Shown one piece after another: positions 25,304 through 34,975 of a DNA stretch of 64,000 bases (its first letter is position 1; every line of letters begins with the position of its first letter). The notes below the pieces were generated by a model. The model ran no database searches. It worked only from the letters and a program-made list of their open reading frames with translations, and was not told where the DNA came from. Source of the DNA: CAVSLM01 sp963728895 (GTDB taxonomy: Bacteria > Pseudomonadota > Gammaproteobacteria > JBBQDK01); contig CAVSLM010000011.1 in the NCBI GenBank assembly GCA_963728895.1, positions 62,001 to 126,000 on the forward strand, read 5' to 3'. Position numbers and translations under genes: made by a program.

Positions 25304-26056
25304 CTAGCGCGTCTTCATGTCCTTGATGAACCGGTCCGCTTCGGCAATCGAGTGGTTCATGTCGCGCACCAGGACGGCGATATCGGTTTCCATGGCCTTG
25401 CGGTCGGTACGCAATGCGGCCACCGCCCGGGCGTTCAGGTTGTGCTTGAGGTACAGCACGCGGTCCTTGAAGGTCGCGAGCACCGGGTCCAGCCTGCCTT
25501 CCGCGGTGCGCATGGCGCCGATCAGCTGCCGGTAACGATCGCGGGTGTCGTGCAGCTGCCGCTCACTGCTGCGCCGCAGCTCTGCGCTGGAGTATTGCTT
25601 GAGCTCCCGTTCCCATTCGTCGAACAGGTCGGAGGCAACCCGCTCCACCTCGGCGATGCGCTCGCGCACCGCATCGGCCCGGCGCTCGCTCTCCTCGTAC
25701 TGCGATTTGAGGGTACGGTATTCCGCCTCCAGCTCTCCACCCTGGAAGTTGGTGACTGCGATGAACTGCTCCAGTGCCGACTCGAACTGCTGCTTGGCCT
25801 CCTCCTGCGCGTCGCGTGCATCGTCCACGCGTTCCACCAGCAGATCGCGCTTCTCGTAGCCGAGCTTCTCCATGGTGCGGTAGTAGACACTCTGGCAGCC
25901 GGCAAGCAGCGTCAGAAGCAACAACCACAGGGCCGCGCGTGTAACGCTGCGGCTGTGCGATGGTACATGCAGGTGGTCACCGGGCTGTGCCCTCCCTGGC
26001 CCGGAAATCTCACCAGCCGGCCAGTAAGTGTGTGGATAGTAGGAAAGATCTGACAT
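25304..26056 (-). CDS. DUF2959 family lipoprotein
   Basis: A coiled-coil protein of the DUF2959 family. A lipoprotein signal is visible (LWLLLLTLLAGCQ, Cys as lipidation site). Then follow SVYYRTMEKLGYEKRDLLV, AQEEAKQQFESALEQF, long alpha-helical heptads (about 80-190) and VLYLKHNLNARAVAAL. A role in the cell envelope is inferred; no activity is known. The start is odd: between the lipoprotein signal and the upstream repeat there is no ATG in frame. The first one, at 26056, lies inside repeat B, so the first ~19 codons of this reading come from the repeat. A start nearer to 25960 (non-ATG) is also possible. Confidence 0.75.
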   Translation of the reverse strand: MSDLSYYPHTYWPAGEISGPGRAQPGDHLHVPSHSRSVTRAALWLLLLTLLAGCQSVYYRTMEKLGYEKRDLLVERVDDARDAQEEAKQQFESALEQFIAVTNFQGGELEAEYRTLKSQYEESERRADAVRERIAEVERVASDLFDEWERELKQYSSAELRRSSERQLHDTRDRYRQLIGAMRTAEGRLDPVLATFKDRVLYLKHNLNARAVAALRTDRKAMETDIAVLVRDMNHSIAEADRFIKDMKTR

Positions 26057-26232
26057 GCTTCGCGATCCGCGAACAATGACACACTGTTTAGGCCACTGGC
26101 CCATCCCGGTTCTGGCGGTCTTTCGCTCGCCCTGGCTCAGGATCGCTACGGCTATCCCTTTCGCTCCAGCCCGGCGCCAGGACGGGCTGCGAATTCCGCC
26201 AGCTCCCGGGGTGCCGGTGAGCTTTCCGGACC
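26000..26232 (-). repeat. repeat B, copy 2, inverted
   Basis: The complement of this segment aligns with 16273-16507 from end to end. The left end is CCCGGAAATCTCACCAGC; the right end is degenerate (GGTGAGCTTTCCGG). It overlaps the last 27 codons of the potassium channel gene and the presumed start of the DUF2959 gene. Confidence 0.7.
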
Positions 26233-27906
26233 AGCCGGATCGAGCATCCGGCCGAGCAGCGTGCTGGGGTGTTCCTCGCCGGTCAGTACGTAGCGTAGCA
26301 CGTCGGGGTTGCACGCCAGCCATGCCAGCTCGCTTGCCGCGTCCTCCCGCCCGCAGAACAGGATCTGATCACCGCGCGTTACTTCCAGCTCGTCCTCCGG
26401 TACCAGCACCGAGCCCTCAGCCCGCGCCAGCAATAGCGCGACGCACGGCAGGGCCTCCTCGCGTCGGCGCGGATTGCGACGCAGGTCGCCGAGTGTCACT
26501 GCGCCGGCGCGATACAGGGCCGGAGCCTCGGTAGGCGTGATGGCGAGCGCCCAGCTCTGCGGTGCCTCGTCCTCGATGACCCCGCCGATGCGCGCCACCA
26601 GCTGATTCGCCCAGTCGTTGCTCTGGCGTGCGGCGAGCGCCAGGAACTCGCTCAGCAGCGGCGTGGTGATCAGGGCGAAGATCTTGTGCGCGATGACGCT
26701 CCCGCGCTGCATGACCAGATCGAGCTGTGCGGCCTGGAACAGCGGGGTGTTGATCTGCTGGTTCTGGCGCGCGACGGTGAAGAGCTCCGGATTGAGAGCG
26801 CGTGCCGTCACGATGATGGACAGGTTGTTGGCATCGTTGTCGGTTCCCGCGACGATGCCCACGGCCTCCCCGACGCCGGCACGCTGCAGGGTTTCGGCGT
26901 CGGCGCCGAGTCCCGGTACGGTGTCCGGCGGCGAGCGGGTGCCGGCAACGTCGGCCTCGATGATGCGTACTGCAATGCCCTCGGCGCTGAGCCTGCGGTA
27001 CACCGCCTTGCCGAAGCGCCCGTAGCCGCACAGGATCCAGGTGCCGTGCGGCGGGAACAGCGGCGCACGGGCACGCTCGTGCGGCACGCCAGTCAGCCAT
27101 TCGAACAGCAGATGCAGGCCCGGCGCGTGCAGCGCGAGCGCCAGCCGACCGGCGAAGGTCTCGAAGGGATCGATCACCTCCACGTCGCCCAGCGAGGCGA
27201 TGCTATCGCCACCCTCGCGGGTCTCGGCGCGGGCGATGGTGCGCAGCCGCGGGCGCAGCAGGCTGGCGGTGAGGGCACTGGTGAGATTCACCGGGTCGCG
27301 ATTGGTGAGCGCCACCACGCCCACGCAGGTCGGACGGCTCAGCCCGGCCATGGCCAGCACCGCGGGATCGGCGGCGTCCGCGCACAGACCCGGCGCGGGT
27401 ATGCACAGATCCTCCAGCTCCAGCGCATCCACGCGGCTTTCGTCGATGTCGACCACGACGGCGCGGATGCCGGCGTCGGCGAGCGCCCGCACCAGCAGCG
27501 TTCCGGTGTCCCCGTAGCCGCACACCAGGTAGAACGGCTCGGCGATGCGCCGCACGGCGCGCCGGAAGCTCGTCGCCTTTACCAGCCGCCGGAATGCCGG
27601 ATCCTGGACGTTGGCAAGGGTGATCCCGATGGCGTAGAGCCAGGAGAGCACCGTGGCATAGATCGACGCTACGGCCCACATGCGCTGGCCGGCCGTGAAC
27701 GGGTAGGGGATCTCGCCGAAGCCGATGGTCGGGCCCATGAAGCTCACGAAATAGAAGGCGTGGAAGAAATCCATGCGCCACGGCTGGCCGGCGTCGTCGC
27801 GCCCCGGGATGAGCACGAAGCCCAGCATCGAAATCGCATAGATCGAAATCAGCAGGATCAGCGGTGCCCGCAGCCGGCGCAGCAGCACGTAGAGAATGTT
27901 GTTCAT
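26152..27906 (-). CDS. two-helix potassium channel with two RCK domains
   Basis: A 584-residue inner-membrane K+ channel. One helix (about 13-33), a pore helix with the filter-like sequence MGPTIGFGEIPYP, and a second helix (about 75-97) are followed by two RCK/TrkA-N Rossmann domains starting YLVCGYGDTGTLLVRAL and WILCGYGRFGKAVYRRL, each likely to bind a nucleotide. A C-terminal TrkA-C-like part (LEVTRGDQILFCGRED) follows. The last 26 residues (from GPESS on) are encoded by repeat B, so the original C-terminus may have been altered. The gene lies 12 nt after the DUF6394 gene, suggesting an operon. Confidence 0.92.
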   Translation of the reverse strand: MNNILYVLLRRLRAPLILLISIYAISMLGFVLIPGRDDAGQPWRMDFFHAFYFVSFMGPTIGFGEIPYPFTAGQRMWAVASIYATVLSWLYAIGITLANVQDPAFRRLVKATSFRRAVRRIAEPFYLVCGYGDTGTLLVRALADAGIRAVVVDIDESRVDALELEDLCIPAPGLCADAADPAVLAMAGLSRPTCVGVVALTNRDPVNLTSALTASLLRPRLRTIARAETREGGDSIASLGDVEVIDPFETFAGRLALALHAPGLHLLFEWLTGVPHERARAPLFPPHGTWILCGYGRFGKAVYRRLSAEGIAVRIIEADVAGTRSPPDTVPGLGADAETLQRAGVGEAVGIVAGTDNDANNLSIIVTARALNPELFTVARQNQQINTPLFQAAQLDLVMQRGSVIAHKIFALITTPLLSEFLALAARQSNDWANQLVARIGGVIEDEAPQSWALAITPTEAPALYRAGAVTLGDLRRNPRRREEALPCVALLLARAEGSVLVPEDELEVTRGDQILFCGREDAASELAWLACNPDVLRYVLTGEEHPSTLLGRMLDPAGPESSPAPRELAEFAARPGAGLERKG

Positions 27907-27918
27907 GGATCGGGGCGA

Positions 27919-28302
27919 CTACCGCCGCACCATCATGGTTTCCACCACCAGCAGCGCAACCGAGGTGATATTTGCCAGCAGCGCGCCGCCCGACAGCGAT
28001 ACCACCGCAACCACCGCCTCGGTGTCGTAGCCGGTGCTGGCGACGTTCTGGGCGAAGCCCCACACCGTGGCGGCGCCGAGCAGCTGCAGGTCGGCGACCA
28101 GGCTGGTGGCGAGCAGCACGGCACCAATATGGGTGCGATCGCCGAACTTCAGCACCGTGGCGATCAGGTTCACCACGATGGCCGCGAACAGCTCGTAGGG
28201 GCTGTGGTGCGCGGGGTTGTCGATGTCCCCGACGAAAAATCCGAAGTTGAGGGTGAGCGCCAGCAGAATGAAGAAAGCGAAAATCACCTTTTCACGATTC
28301 AT
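27919..28302 (-). CDS. DUF6394 family membrane protein
   Basis: A 127-residue protein with about four membrane helices: VIFAFFILLALTLNFGFFVG, LFAAIVVNLIATVLKF, HIGAVLLATSLVADLQLLG and a C-terminal LLANITSVALLVVETMMV. It matches the DUF6394 family, which is commonly found directly before potassium-channel/TrkA genes, as here. An accessory role for the channel is inferred. Its start overlaps the end of the GIY-YIG gene by 11 nt. Confidence 0.82.
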   Translation of the reverse strand: MNREKVIFAFFILLALTLNFGFFVGDIDNPAHHSPYELFAAIVVNLIATVLKFGDRTHIGAVLLATSLVADLQLLGAATVWGFAQNVASTGYDTEAVVAVVSLSGGALLANITSVALLVVETMMVRR

Positions 28303-28606
28303 GGGCTTGTTCCCGGGCTGCCGGACAGGTGGGTGGAACGGGCGGCACCGCTGCCAGATTCTGCTCGGAGTCGATCAGCGCGCGCTTCGCCGCCCGCCGC
28401 AGCTTCTTGATCGCCGCCTCGCGACGGCTCGCGGAGCTTCGGGTGTGGCCGCCCTCCAGATACACCAGGCACACGGGCGTGCGGGCGCGCAGATAGCGCG
28501 CGCCGCGCCGGGTGGCATGCTGAATCCAACGCCGTTCGGGATCGTTGGTGATCCCGGTGTACAGGGACTGATCGCTGCACAGGATCATGTAGACGTGCCA
28601 GGCCAC
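28292..28606 (-). CDS. GIY-YIG endonuclease-like protein (UPF0213)
   Basis: A 104-residue protein. The GIY-YIG core is present: HVYMILCSDQSLYTGITNDP, where VYMI and YTGI are the two motif strands, then RRWIQHATRRGARYLRARTP with the catalytic Arg region and LVYLEGGHTRSSASRREAAI with the Glu/metal side. It belongs to the small UPF0213/YhbQ-like group, whose role in DNA processing or repair is unclear. The C-terminal ~25 residues are low-complexity. Confidence 0.88.
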   Translation of the reverse strand: MAWHVYMILCSDQSLYTGITNDPERRWIQHATRRGARYLRARTPVCLVYLEGGHTRSSASRREAAIKKLRRAAKRALIDSEQNLAAVPPVPPTCPAAREQAHES

Positions 28607-28610
28607 GCGC

Positions 28611-28947
28611 TCAGCGCTCCAGCCGATGCATGCGCGCCAGCAGGACGCCGCCCCAGGCGAGCGCCAGGAGTATCAGGGCGGTGCCCAGCCTGTCGGCCCA
28701 GCGGGCGATGAGAAGGTGCATAGAAAAACACGCCATCTCCGGGCTCCGGCACCTGCAGCAGGCGCTCCACCAGCCGCCGCCCCATCCTTGCGCCGGAGCC
28801 TGCAGCCCGCACCACCACCGGCTCGGGCGGAGCGTAGCGCCGGTGCAGCCACTTCTGAAACACCAGGCCGCAGCCCGGACATACGCCGCTCGGCGTGGTA
28901 TCCGATGCCAGGCGCTCGTAGCCGCAGCCTGGGCACTTACGATACAT
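28611..28947 (-). pseudogene. zinc-ribbon membrane protein, frameshifted and short
   Basis: The start MYRKCPGCGYERLASD and SGVCPGCGLVFQKWLHRR form a four-Cys zinc ribbon. The frame then runs to GDGVFFYA near 28720. The following membrane segment (ADRLGTALILLALAWGGVLLA) is in the next frame and ends MHRLER at 28611. A change of one or two bases in GTGTTTTTCTATG would join them. Related proteins continue into a longer membrane metallopeptidase-like domain, which is missing. Both a frameshift and a 3' truncation are therefore suspected. Confidence 0.5.
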
Positions 28948-29168
28948 GGGATGCGCCACCGCAAAGGTGGCGGGGCCGGCGCGGTGCAGGCCGCGCATCA
29001 CGAGTCGGCTCGAGCTGGTGTTTTTCATGCGCACCCGGTTCGCGCGAGCGGGTCGCACGATTGGCGCATCCGGCCGCGGGCAGGCGCATCATAGCGCAGG
29101 AGCGCCGCCCTGCGCACACGATTGCACTGCGCGCGGCGGGCCGCAAGCTTGCCCCGGACCGCCGACGG

Positions 29169-29189
29169 CGGGCACAATGCCCGTTTTTT
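29169..29189 (+). terminator. intrinsic terminator or attenuator before adk
   Basis: CGGGC-ACAAT-GCCCG followed by six T residues (29184-29189) has the form of a short Rho-independent terminator. It reads on the plus strand about 65 nt before the adk start. Since no plus-strand gene lies just upstream, a leader attenuator is possible. Confidence 0.4.
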
Positions 29190-29255
29190 ATACCAGCCTT
29201 CGCGCGCCGGCGGCGATCCTGCTCCGTGCGCCTGGAAGCGAAAGGGGAGAATTCG

Positions 29256-29903
29256 ATGAAACTGATTCTGTTGGGTGCCCCGGGTGCGGGCAAGGGGACC
29301 GTTGCCAAACTGCTCACCAAGATGGACGGGTCGGTGCAGATTTCCACCGGCGACATCCTGCGTGGCGCGGTGCAGGCGGGGACCGAGCTCGGTAGGCAGG
29401 CCGAGGCCTACATGACACGCGGCGATCTGGTGCCCGATGCGCTGATCATGGGCATCATGGAGAAGCGCCTGCAGGAGCCCGATTGCCGGAACGGCTTTTT
29501 GCTGGACGGTTTCCCGCGCACGATTCCGCAAGCCGAGGCGCTGAAAGAGCTGCTCGCGAGGCTCGGTATCGAGCTCGACATGGCGGTGAACATCGACGTG
29601 GCGCGTGAGGTCATTCTTGACCGCCTGACCACGCGCCGCACCTGCTCCAATCCCGAGTGCCAGGCGATCTACAACGTCAAGAGCCATCCGACCAGGCAGG
29701 AAGGCATCTGCGACAAGTGCGGCAGCCCCGTGGTGCAGCGCGAGGACGAGACCGAGGCGGCCATCAGCCACCGCCTCGAGACCTACAACCGGAAGACCGC
29801 GCCGCTCATCGGCTTCTACGACAAGGAAGGCCTGCTGCTGACGGTGCGCGCCACCTCCAGCGAAGCCGTCATCGAAGCGATACAGAAGCAGCTCGCCGCC
29901 TGA
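29256..29903 (+). CDS. adk: adenylate kinase
   Basis: A 215-residue essential kinase, AMP + ATP to 2 ADP. The P-loop LLGAPGAGKGTVAKLL, the AMP-binding STGDILRGAV, the FLLDGFPRTIPQAEAL motif and the LID are all present. The LID is of the zinc-binding type, with CSNPEC and CDKC pairs. An aaaggggaga ribosome site lies before the ATG. Monocistronic, convergent with recQ across 21 nt. SISTGDIL-type substrate residues appear normal. Confidence 0.97.
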   Translation: MKLILLGAPGAGKGTVAKLLTKMDGSVQISTGDILRGAVQAGTELGRQAEAYMTRGDLVPDALIMGIMEKRLQEPDCRNGFLLDGFPRTIPQAEALKELLARLGIELDMAVNIDVAREVILDRLTTRRTCSNPECQAIYNVKSHPTRQEGICDKCGSPVVQREDETEAAISHRLETYNRKTAPLIGFYDKEGLLLTVRATSSEAVIEAIQKQLAA

Positions 29904-29924
29904 GGCGACACATGCGCACAGCGC

Positions 29925-31763
<1,839 letters not shown>

Positions 31764-31773
31764 GCCGCATCCT

Positions 31774-32232
31774 TCAGGGCGGACAGTCGCCGACGCGTCG
31801 CCCCCGCATGGTGTGGGTCATGACCATGGGCCCCTGCGGGCCGTTCACGGTCATTTGCATGCTGCCTTGATAGGCATCCCGGCCGTTGAAGGTCATGTTG
31901 CCCTCGGCCTGTGCAGCTTGTGGGCCGGTGCACTCCACCGTCCAGTTCGCGGAGTTGCCCGACTGCTCGAAATTCTTCATGCGGCAGTTGCTGCCGGACT
32001 CGTTCAACTTTTCCATGGCCCGCTTCGGGTCGCGGGCCTGTTCCTCGGTAAGGCAATAGGTCGTCGTCTGCGGCGGCATCTGCACGGGCATGCCGGGCAT
32101 GTTCATCTGCACCGTCACCTCCCACTCGCCCGGGCGTATGGCCAGTGCATCTGCGGTGCACAGCGCGGGCACCGCCAGCCCCAGCACCGCTGCGAAAGCA
32201 CGTTGCTTGCGCCTGTCTGGAGATTGCTTCAT
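31774..32232 (-). CDS. exported DUF3617 domain protein
   Basis: A 152-residue periplasmic protein with a signal peptide (AFAAVLGLAVPALCTADALA). The DUF3617 pattern is clear: IRPGEWEVTVQMNMPGMP, YCLTEEQARDP, CRMKNFEQSGNSANWTVEC and a C-terminal YQGSMQMTVNG strand. The conserved Cys residues probably form disulfides. The function is unknown. It is co-oriented with recQ across a 10-nt gap. Confidence 0.85.
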   Translation of the reverse strand: MKQSPDRRKQRAFAAVLGLAVPALCTADALAIRPGEWEVTVQMNMPGMPVQMPPQTTTYCLTEEQARDPKRAMEKLNESGSNCRMKNFEQSGNSANWTVECTGPQAAQAEGNMTFNGRDAYQGSMQMTVNGPQGPMVMTHTMRGRRVGDCPP

Positions 32233-32362
32233 TGTCTTTCCTCCCTTGGAACGAGTCGGGGTGCGGGGCGTCGGTCTCCGCGACGCGAGGGCGCTATTGT
32301 TTCAAAAAGGCGCCGGCAAGTCATGCCGCGCGGCGACCGCCGCTCGACGGAGGCGAAGCGAC

Positions 32363-32719
32363 ATGCTGCGGTTCTTCGGTTACAAGAAGTGTGGCACCTG
32401 CCGCAAGGCAGAGCAGGTGCTCGCGCGTCTCGGACTCGATTACCAGTTCATCGACATCACCGAGCATCCGCCCACCGCCAAGGCCATCGAGCGCATGGCG
32501 GCACAGGCGGGCGTCGGGCCGCGCCGGTTGTTCAACACCAGTGGCGCGCAGTACCGCGAGCAGGACATCAAGCGCCGCCTTCCCGCGCTTGGCGAGCGAC
32601 AGATCCTCGAGCTGCTCGCCGGCAACGGCAGGCTCATCAAGCGTCCGCTGGTGACCGACGGTCGTCGCACCACGGTGGGTTTCCAGGAGGAGGAGTTCCT
32701 CCGGACCTGGGGCGGGTGA
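32363..32719 (+). CDS. ArsC/Spx-family thioredoxin-fold protein
   Basis: A 118-residue protein of the ArsC/Spx/MgsR family. It starts MLRFFGYKKCGTCRKAEQVL with a CX2C redox pair, then ITEHPPTAKAIERM, LFNTSGAQYRE and the family's LIKRPLVTDGRRTTVGF. It may act as a thiol-based reductase or regulator rather than a true arsenate reductase. It is followed after 7 nt by the MEKHLA gene, so the two likely form an operon. Confidence 0.88.
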   Translation: MLRFFGYKKCGTCRKAEQVLARLGLDYQFIDITEHPPTAKAIERMAAQAGVGPRRLFNTSGAQYREQDIKRRLPALGERQILELLAGNGRLIKRPLVTDGRRTTVGFQEEEFLRTWGG

Positions 32720-32726
32720 GGCCTGC

Positions 32727-33203
32727 ATGCCGGAGCAACCGGACGAGTGCAACGGCTATCTCGTGGAGCACGCGGCGCTGCTGCTGTCGAGCTTCCGGCG
32801 CGTGGTCGGCCGGGAGCTGCTGCCGGACGCGCGCGGCGATGACTTTGCCGCAGCGCGTGCATTGTGGCTGGCGCCGTACGCGGTGCTGTCGCACGGCACC
32901 GGCGCCGATCCGCTGTTCACCTACGCCAACCGCACCGCCCTCGAGCTGTTCGAGATGAGCTGGAGCGAACTCATCGGCCTGCCCTCGCGCCAGTCTGCGG
33001 AGCCCGTGGCGCGCGCCGAACGCGAGCGCCTGCTGGCGCGCGTCGCGGCGAGCGGTTACATTGCCGACTATGCCGGCGTGCGGATCGCACGCACCGGGCG
33101 GCGTTTTCGCATCCGCGATGCCACGGTCTGGAATCTCATCGACGCGCGAGATGTGCTGCACGGCCAGGGTGCCTGCCTGCCGCAGTGGGAAGCACTCGCG
33201 TGA
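32727..33203 (+). CDS. MEKHLA domain protein
   Basis: A 158-residue soluble protein matching the MEKHLA domain, a PAS-like fold: YAVLSHGTGADPLFTYANRT, LELFEMSWSELIGLPSRQSA, then AASGYIADYAGVRIARTGRR and VWNLIDARDVLHGQGA. The ligand is unknown in bacteria; a sensory role is inferred. It follows the ArsC/Spx-like gene by 7 nt. Confidence 0.88.
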   Translation: MPEQPDECNGYLVEHAALLLSSFRRVVGRELLPDARGDDFAAARALWLAPYAVLSHGTGADPLFTYANRTALELFEMSWSELIGLPSRQSAEPVARAERERLLARVAASGYIADYAGVRIARTGRRFRIRDATVWNLIDARDVLHGQGACLPQWEALA

Positions 33204-33400
33204 GCCGCGTCGGCCTGCGCAGCCGGTGTCGCGGCACGGCCGCCGAGCCCGATGTCCGGGTGTAGGGCCCTTGCGGGGCACGCGCCTTGCACTGGTGGCG
33301 GGGAACGGGATTCGCGTGGGCGCACATCGGCTTGCAGTTCCGCGCGAATCTGCCTTACTTCAGGGCATAAGTCGATTTCACCCGTAGGCGGAGGTGCATC

Positions 33401-34003
33401 ATGGCCGAATCATGGAAGCTGGAAGGTACCTATTTCGAAGCATGTAACTGTGACGTTGCATGCCCCTGTGTGCTGTTGCGTCCCCCGACGCAGGGGGAAT
33501 GCAGGGCGCTGGTGGCGTGGCACATCGACTCCGGGCACTTGGGCGGGCACAAGCTGGACGGGCTGAACGTTGCGCTCGGGCTGCATTCGCCCGGCACGCT
33601 CACCGACGGCAACTGGAAGGTCGCCCTCTATCTCGATGAGCGGGCGAGCGCCGATCAGCAGCAGGCGCTCACCCAGATCTTCGGTGGTCAGGTGGGTGGG
33701 CACCCGGCCAAGCTCGCGTCCTATATCGGAGAAGTGTTGGGCATCTCCACGGCACCCATCGAATACGTCGCCCAAGGCAAGCGCCGCAGCCTGCGCCTGG
33801 GTCAGGTCGGAGAGATGGAGATCGAAGCCGTGGGTGGACCGGACGACCCCGAGGCGACGGTGCAGGGTCATCCCTTCCCTGTGACGCCCGGCTACCCGAT
33901 CGTGGTCAGCCAGTCGAAGAAGCTGCGCTACAAGGACTACGGCTACGACTGGACGATCTCCGATCACAGTGGATACTACTCACCCTTCACCTACAGCGGC
34001 TGA
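33401..34003 (+). CDS. DUF1326 domain protein
   Basis: A 200-residue protein of the DUF1326 family. It begins MAESWKLEGTYFEACNCDVA and has the typical Cys-rich CNCDVACPC near residues 16-24, then WHIDSGHLGGHKLDGLNVA, EVLGISTAPIEYV and VSQSKKLRYKDYGYDW. The conserved Cys suggest metal or redox binding, not proven. It overlaps the DUF2182 gene by 35 nt, and these two families are often neighbours, so they probably work together. Confidence 0.88.
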   Translation: MAESWKLEGTYFEACNCDVACPCVLLRPPTQGECRALVAWHIDSGHLGGHKLDGLNVALGLHSPGTLTDGNWKVALYLDERASADQQQALTQIFGGQVGGHPAKLASYIGEVLGISTAPIEYVAQGKRRSLRLGQVGEMEIEAVGGPDDPEATVQGHPFPVTPGYPIVVSQSKKLRYKDYGYDWTISDHSGYYSPFTYSG

Positions 34004-34841
34004 ACTGCCTGGTGCGCTGCAGCGCCTGCTGCGGCGCGACCGGCTGGTGATCGTCGCAGGCCTGTTGGCGATCACCGCGCTCGCCTGGGCGTACATGCTG
34101 TACCTCGCGGCCGGCATGGATATGTCCGGCATGCAGGGCATGCAGGGCATGTCCGACATGAAGGATATGGACATGTCCGGCATGCCGGGAATGGCGGCTG
34201 TGGCGGGCCCGCAGCTTCAGCCCTGGACACCGGTCGATTTCGCCCTCATGTTCCTCATGTGGGCGGTGATGATGGTGGCCATGATGCTGCCTTCCGCCGC
34301 GCCCATGGTGCTCGCCTTCGCGCGGGTGAGCCGCCAGGCGCAGCGCGCTCGCGAACCCTATGTGCCGACCGCAGTGTTTCTGCTGGGCTACCTGGCTGTG
34401 TGGAGCGCGTTCAGTCTGCTCGCCACGGCCCTGCAGTGGGGCCTGCACACGGCGACACTGCTGTCGCCCATGATGGTCAGTACGAGCCCGCTGCTCAGTG
34501 GTGCGCTGCTGATCGCCGCCGGCGTGTTTCAGTGGATGCCGCTCAAGCATGCCTGCCTGCGGCACTGTCGCAGCCCGCTCGGCTTCATCCTCAACGAATG
34601 GCGCGATGGCGCGGGGGGCGCGCTGCTCATGGGCGTACGCCATGGCACCTTCTGTCTCGGCTGCTGCTGGGCGCTTATGGCGCTGCTGTTCGTCGCAGGC
34701 GTGATGAATCTGCTGTGGGTCGCGTTCATCGCGGCGTTCGTGCTGGTCGAGAAGATTGTGCCGCGCGGACACCTGGTGGGGCAGGTGGCCGGTGTGCTGC
34801 TGGTCGGATGGGGCATCTGGCTGATCGCCGCGGCGGTCTAG
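33969..34841 (+). CDS. DUF2182 membrane protein with Met-rich loop
   Basis: A 290-residue membrane protein. Helix 1 (about 27-49) is followed by an unusual Met-rich periplasmic loop, MDMSGMQGMQGMSDMKD and onwards, with about 12 Met within 28 residues. Then come FALMFLMWAVMMVAMMLPSA, a typical DUF2182 block, VFLLGYLAVWSAFSLLA and the CLRHCRSPLGF and GTFCLGCCWALM motifs. The Met and Cys clusters suggest handling of copper or another soft metal; this is inference. GTG 33969 is the likely start, inside the end of the DUF1326 gene. Confidence 0.85.
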   Translation: MDTTHPSPTAAELPGALQRLLRRDRLVIVAGLLAITALAWAYMLYLAAGMDMSGMQGMQGMSDMKDMDMSGMPGMAAVAGPQLQPWTPVDFALMFLMWAVMMVAMMLPSAAPMVLAFARVSRQAQRAREPYVPTAVFLLGYLAVWSAFSLLATALQWGLHTATLLSPMMVSTSPLLSGALLIAAGVFQWMPLKHACLRHCRSPLGFILNEWRDGAGGALLMGVRHGTFCLGCCWALMALLFVAGVMNLLWVAFIAAFVLVEKIVPRGHLVGQVAGVLLVGWGIWLIAAAV

Positions 34842-34856
34842 CCCGGAAATCTCGGC
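34842..34856 (+). repeat. repeat-B-end-like motif after a stop codon
   Basis: CCCGGAAATCTCGGC follows the stop codon TAG of the DUF2182 gene without a gap. It matches the first 12 bases of the B terminal repeat. Confidence 0.5.
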
Positions 34857-34975
34857 GCTTGCACCGCCGGTTGCAATCGCCCCGGCGATGGTCTGACAAT
34901 GTCGCCACGTGGCTGCCCGGAACTTCGTAGCGTGCACCGTACAGTGCCCGCACTTGGCAGGCGAGGCGTTCGCCC

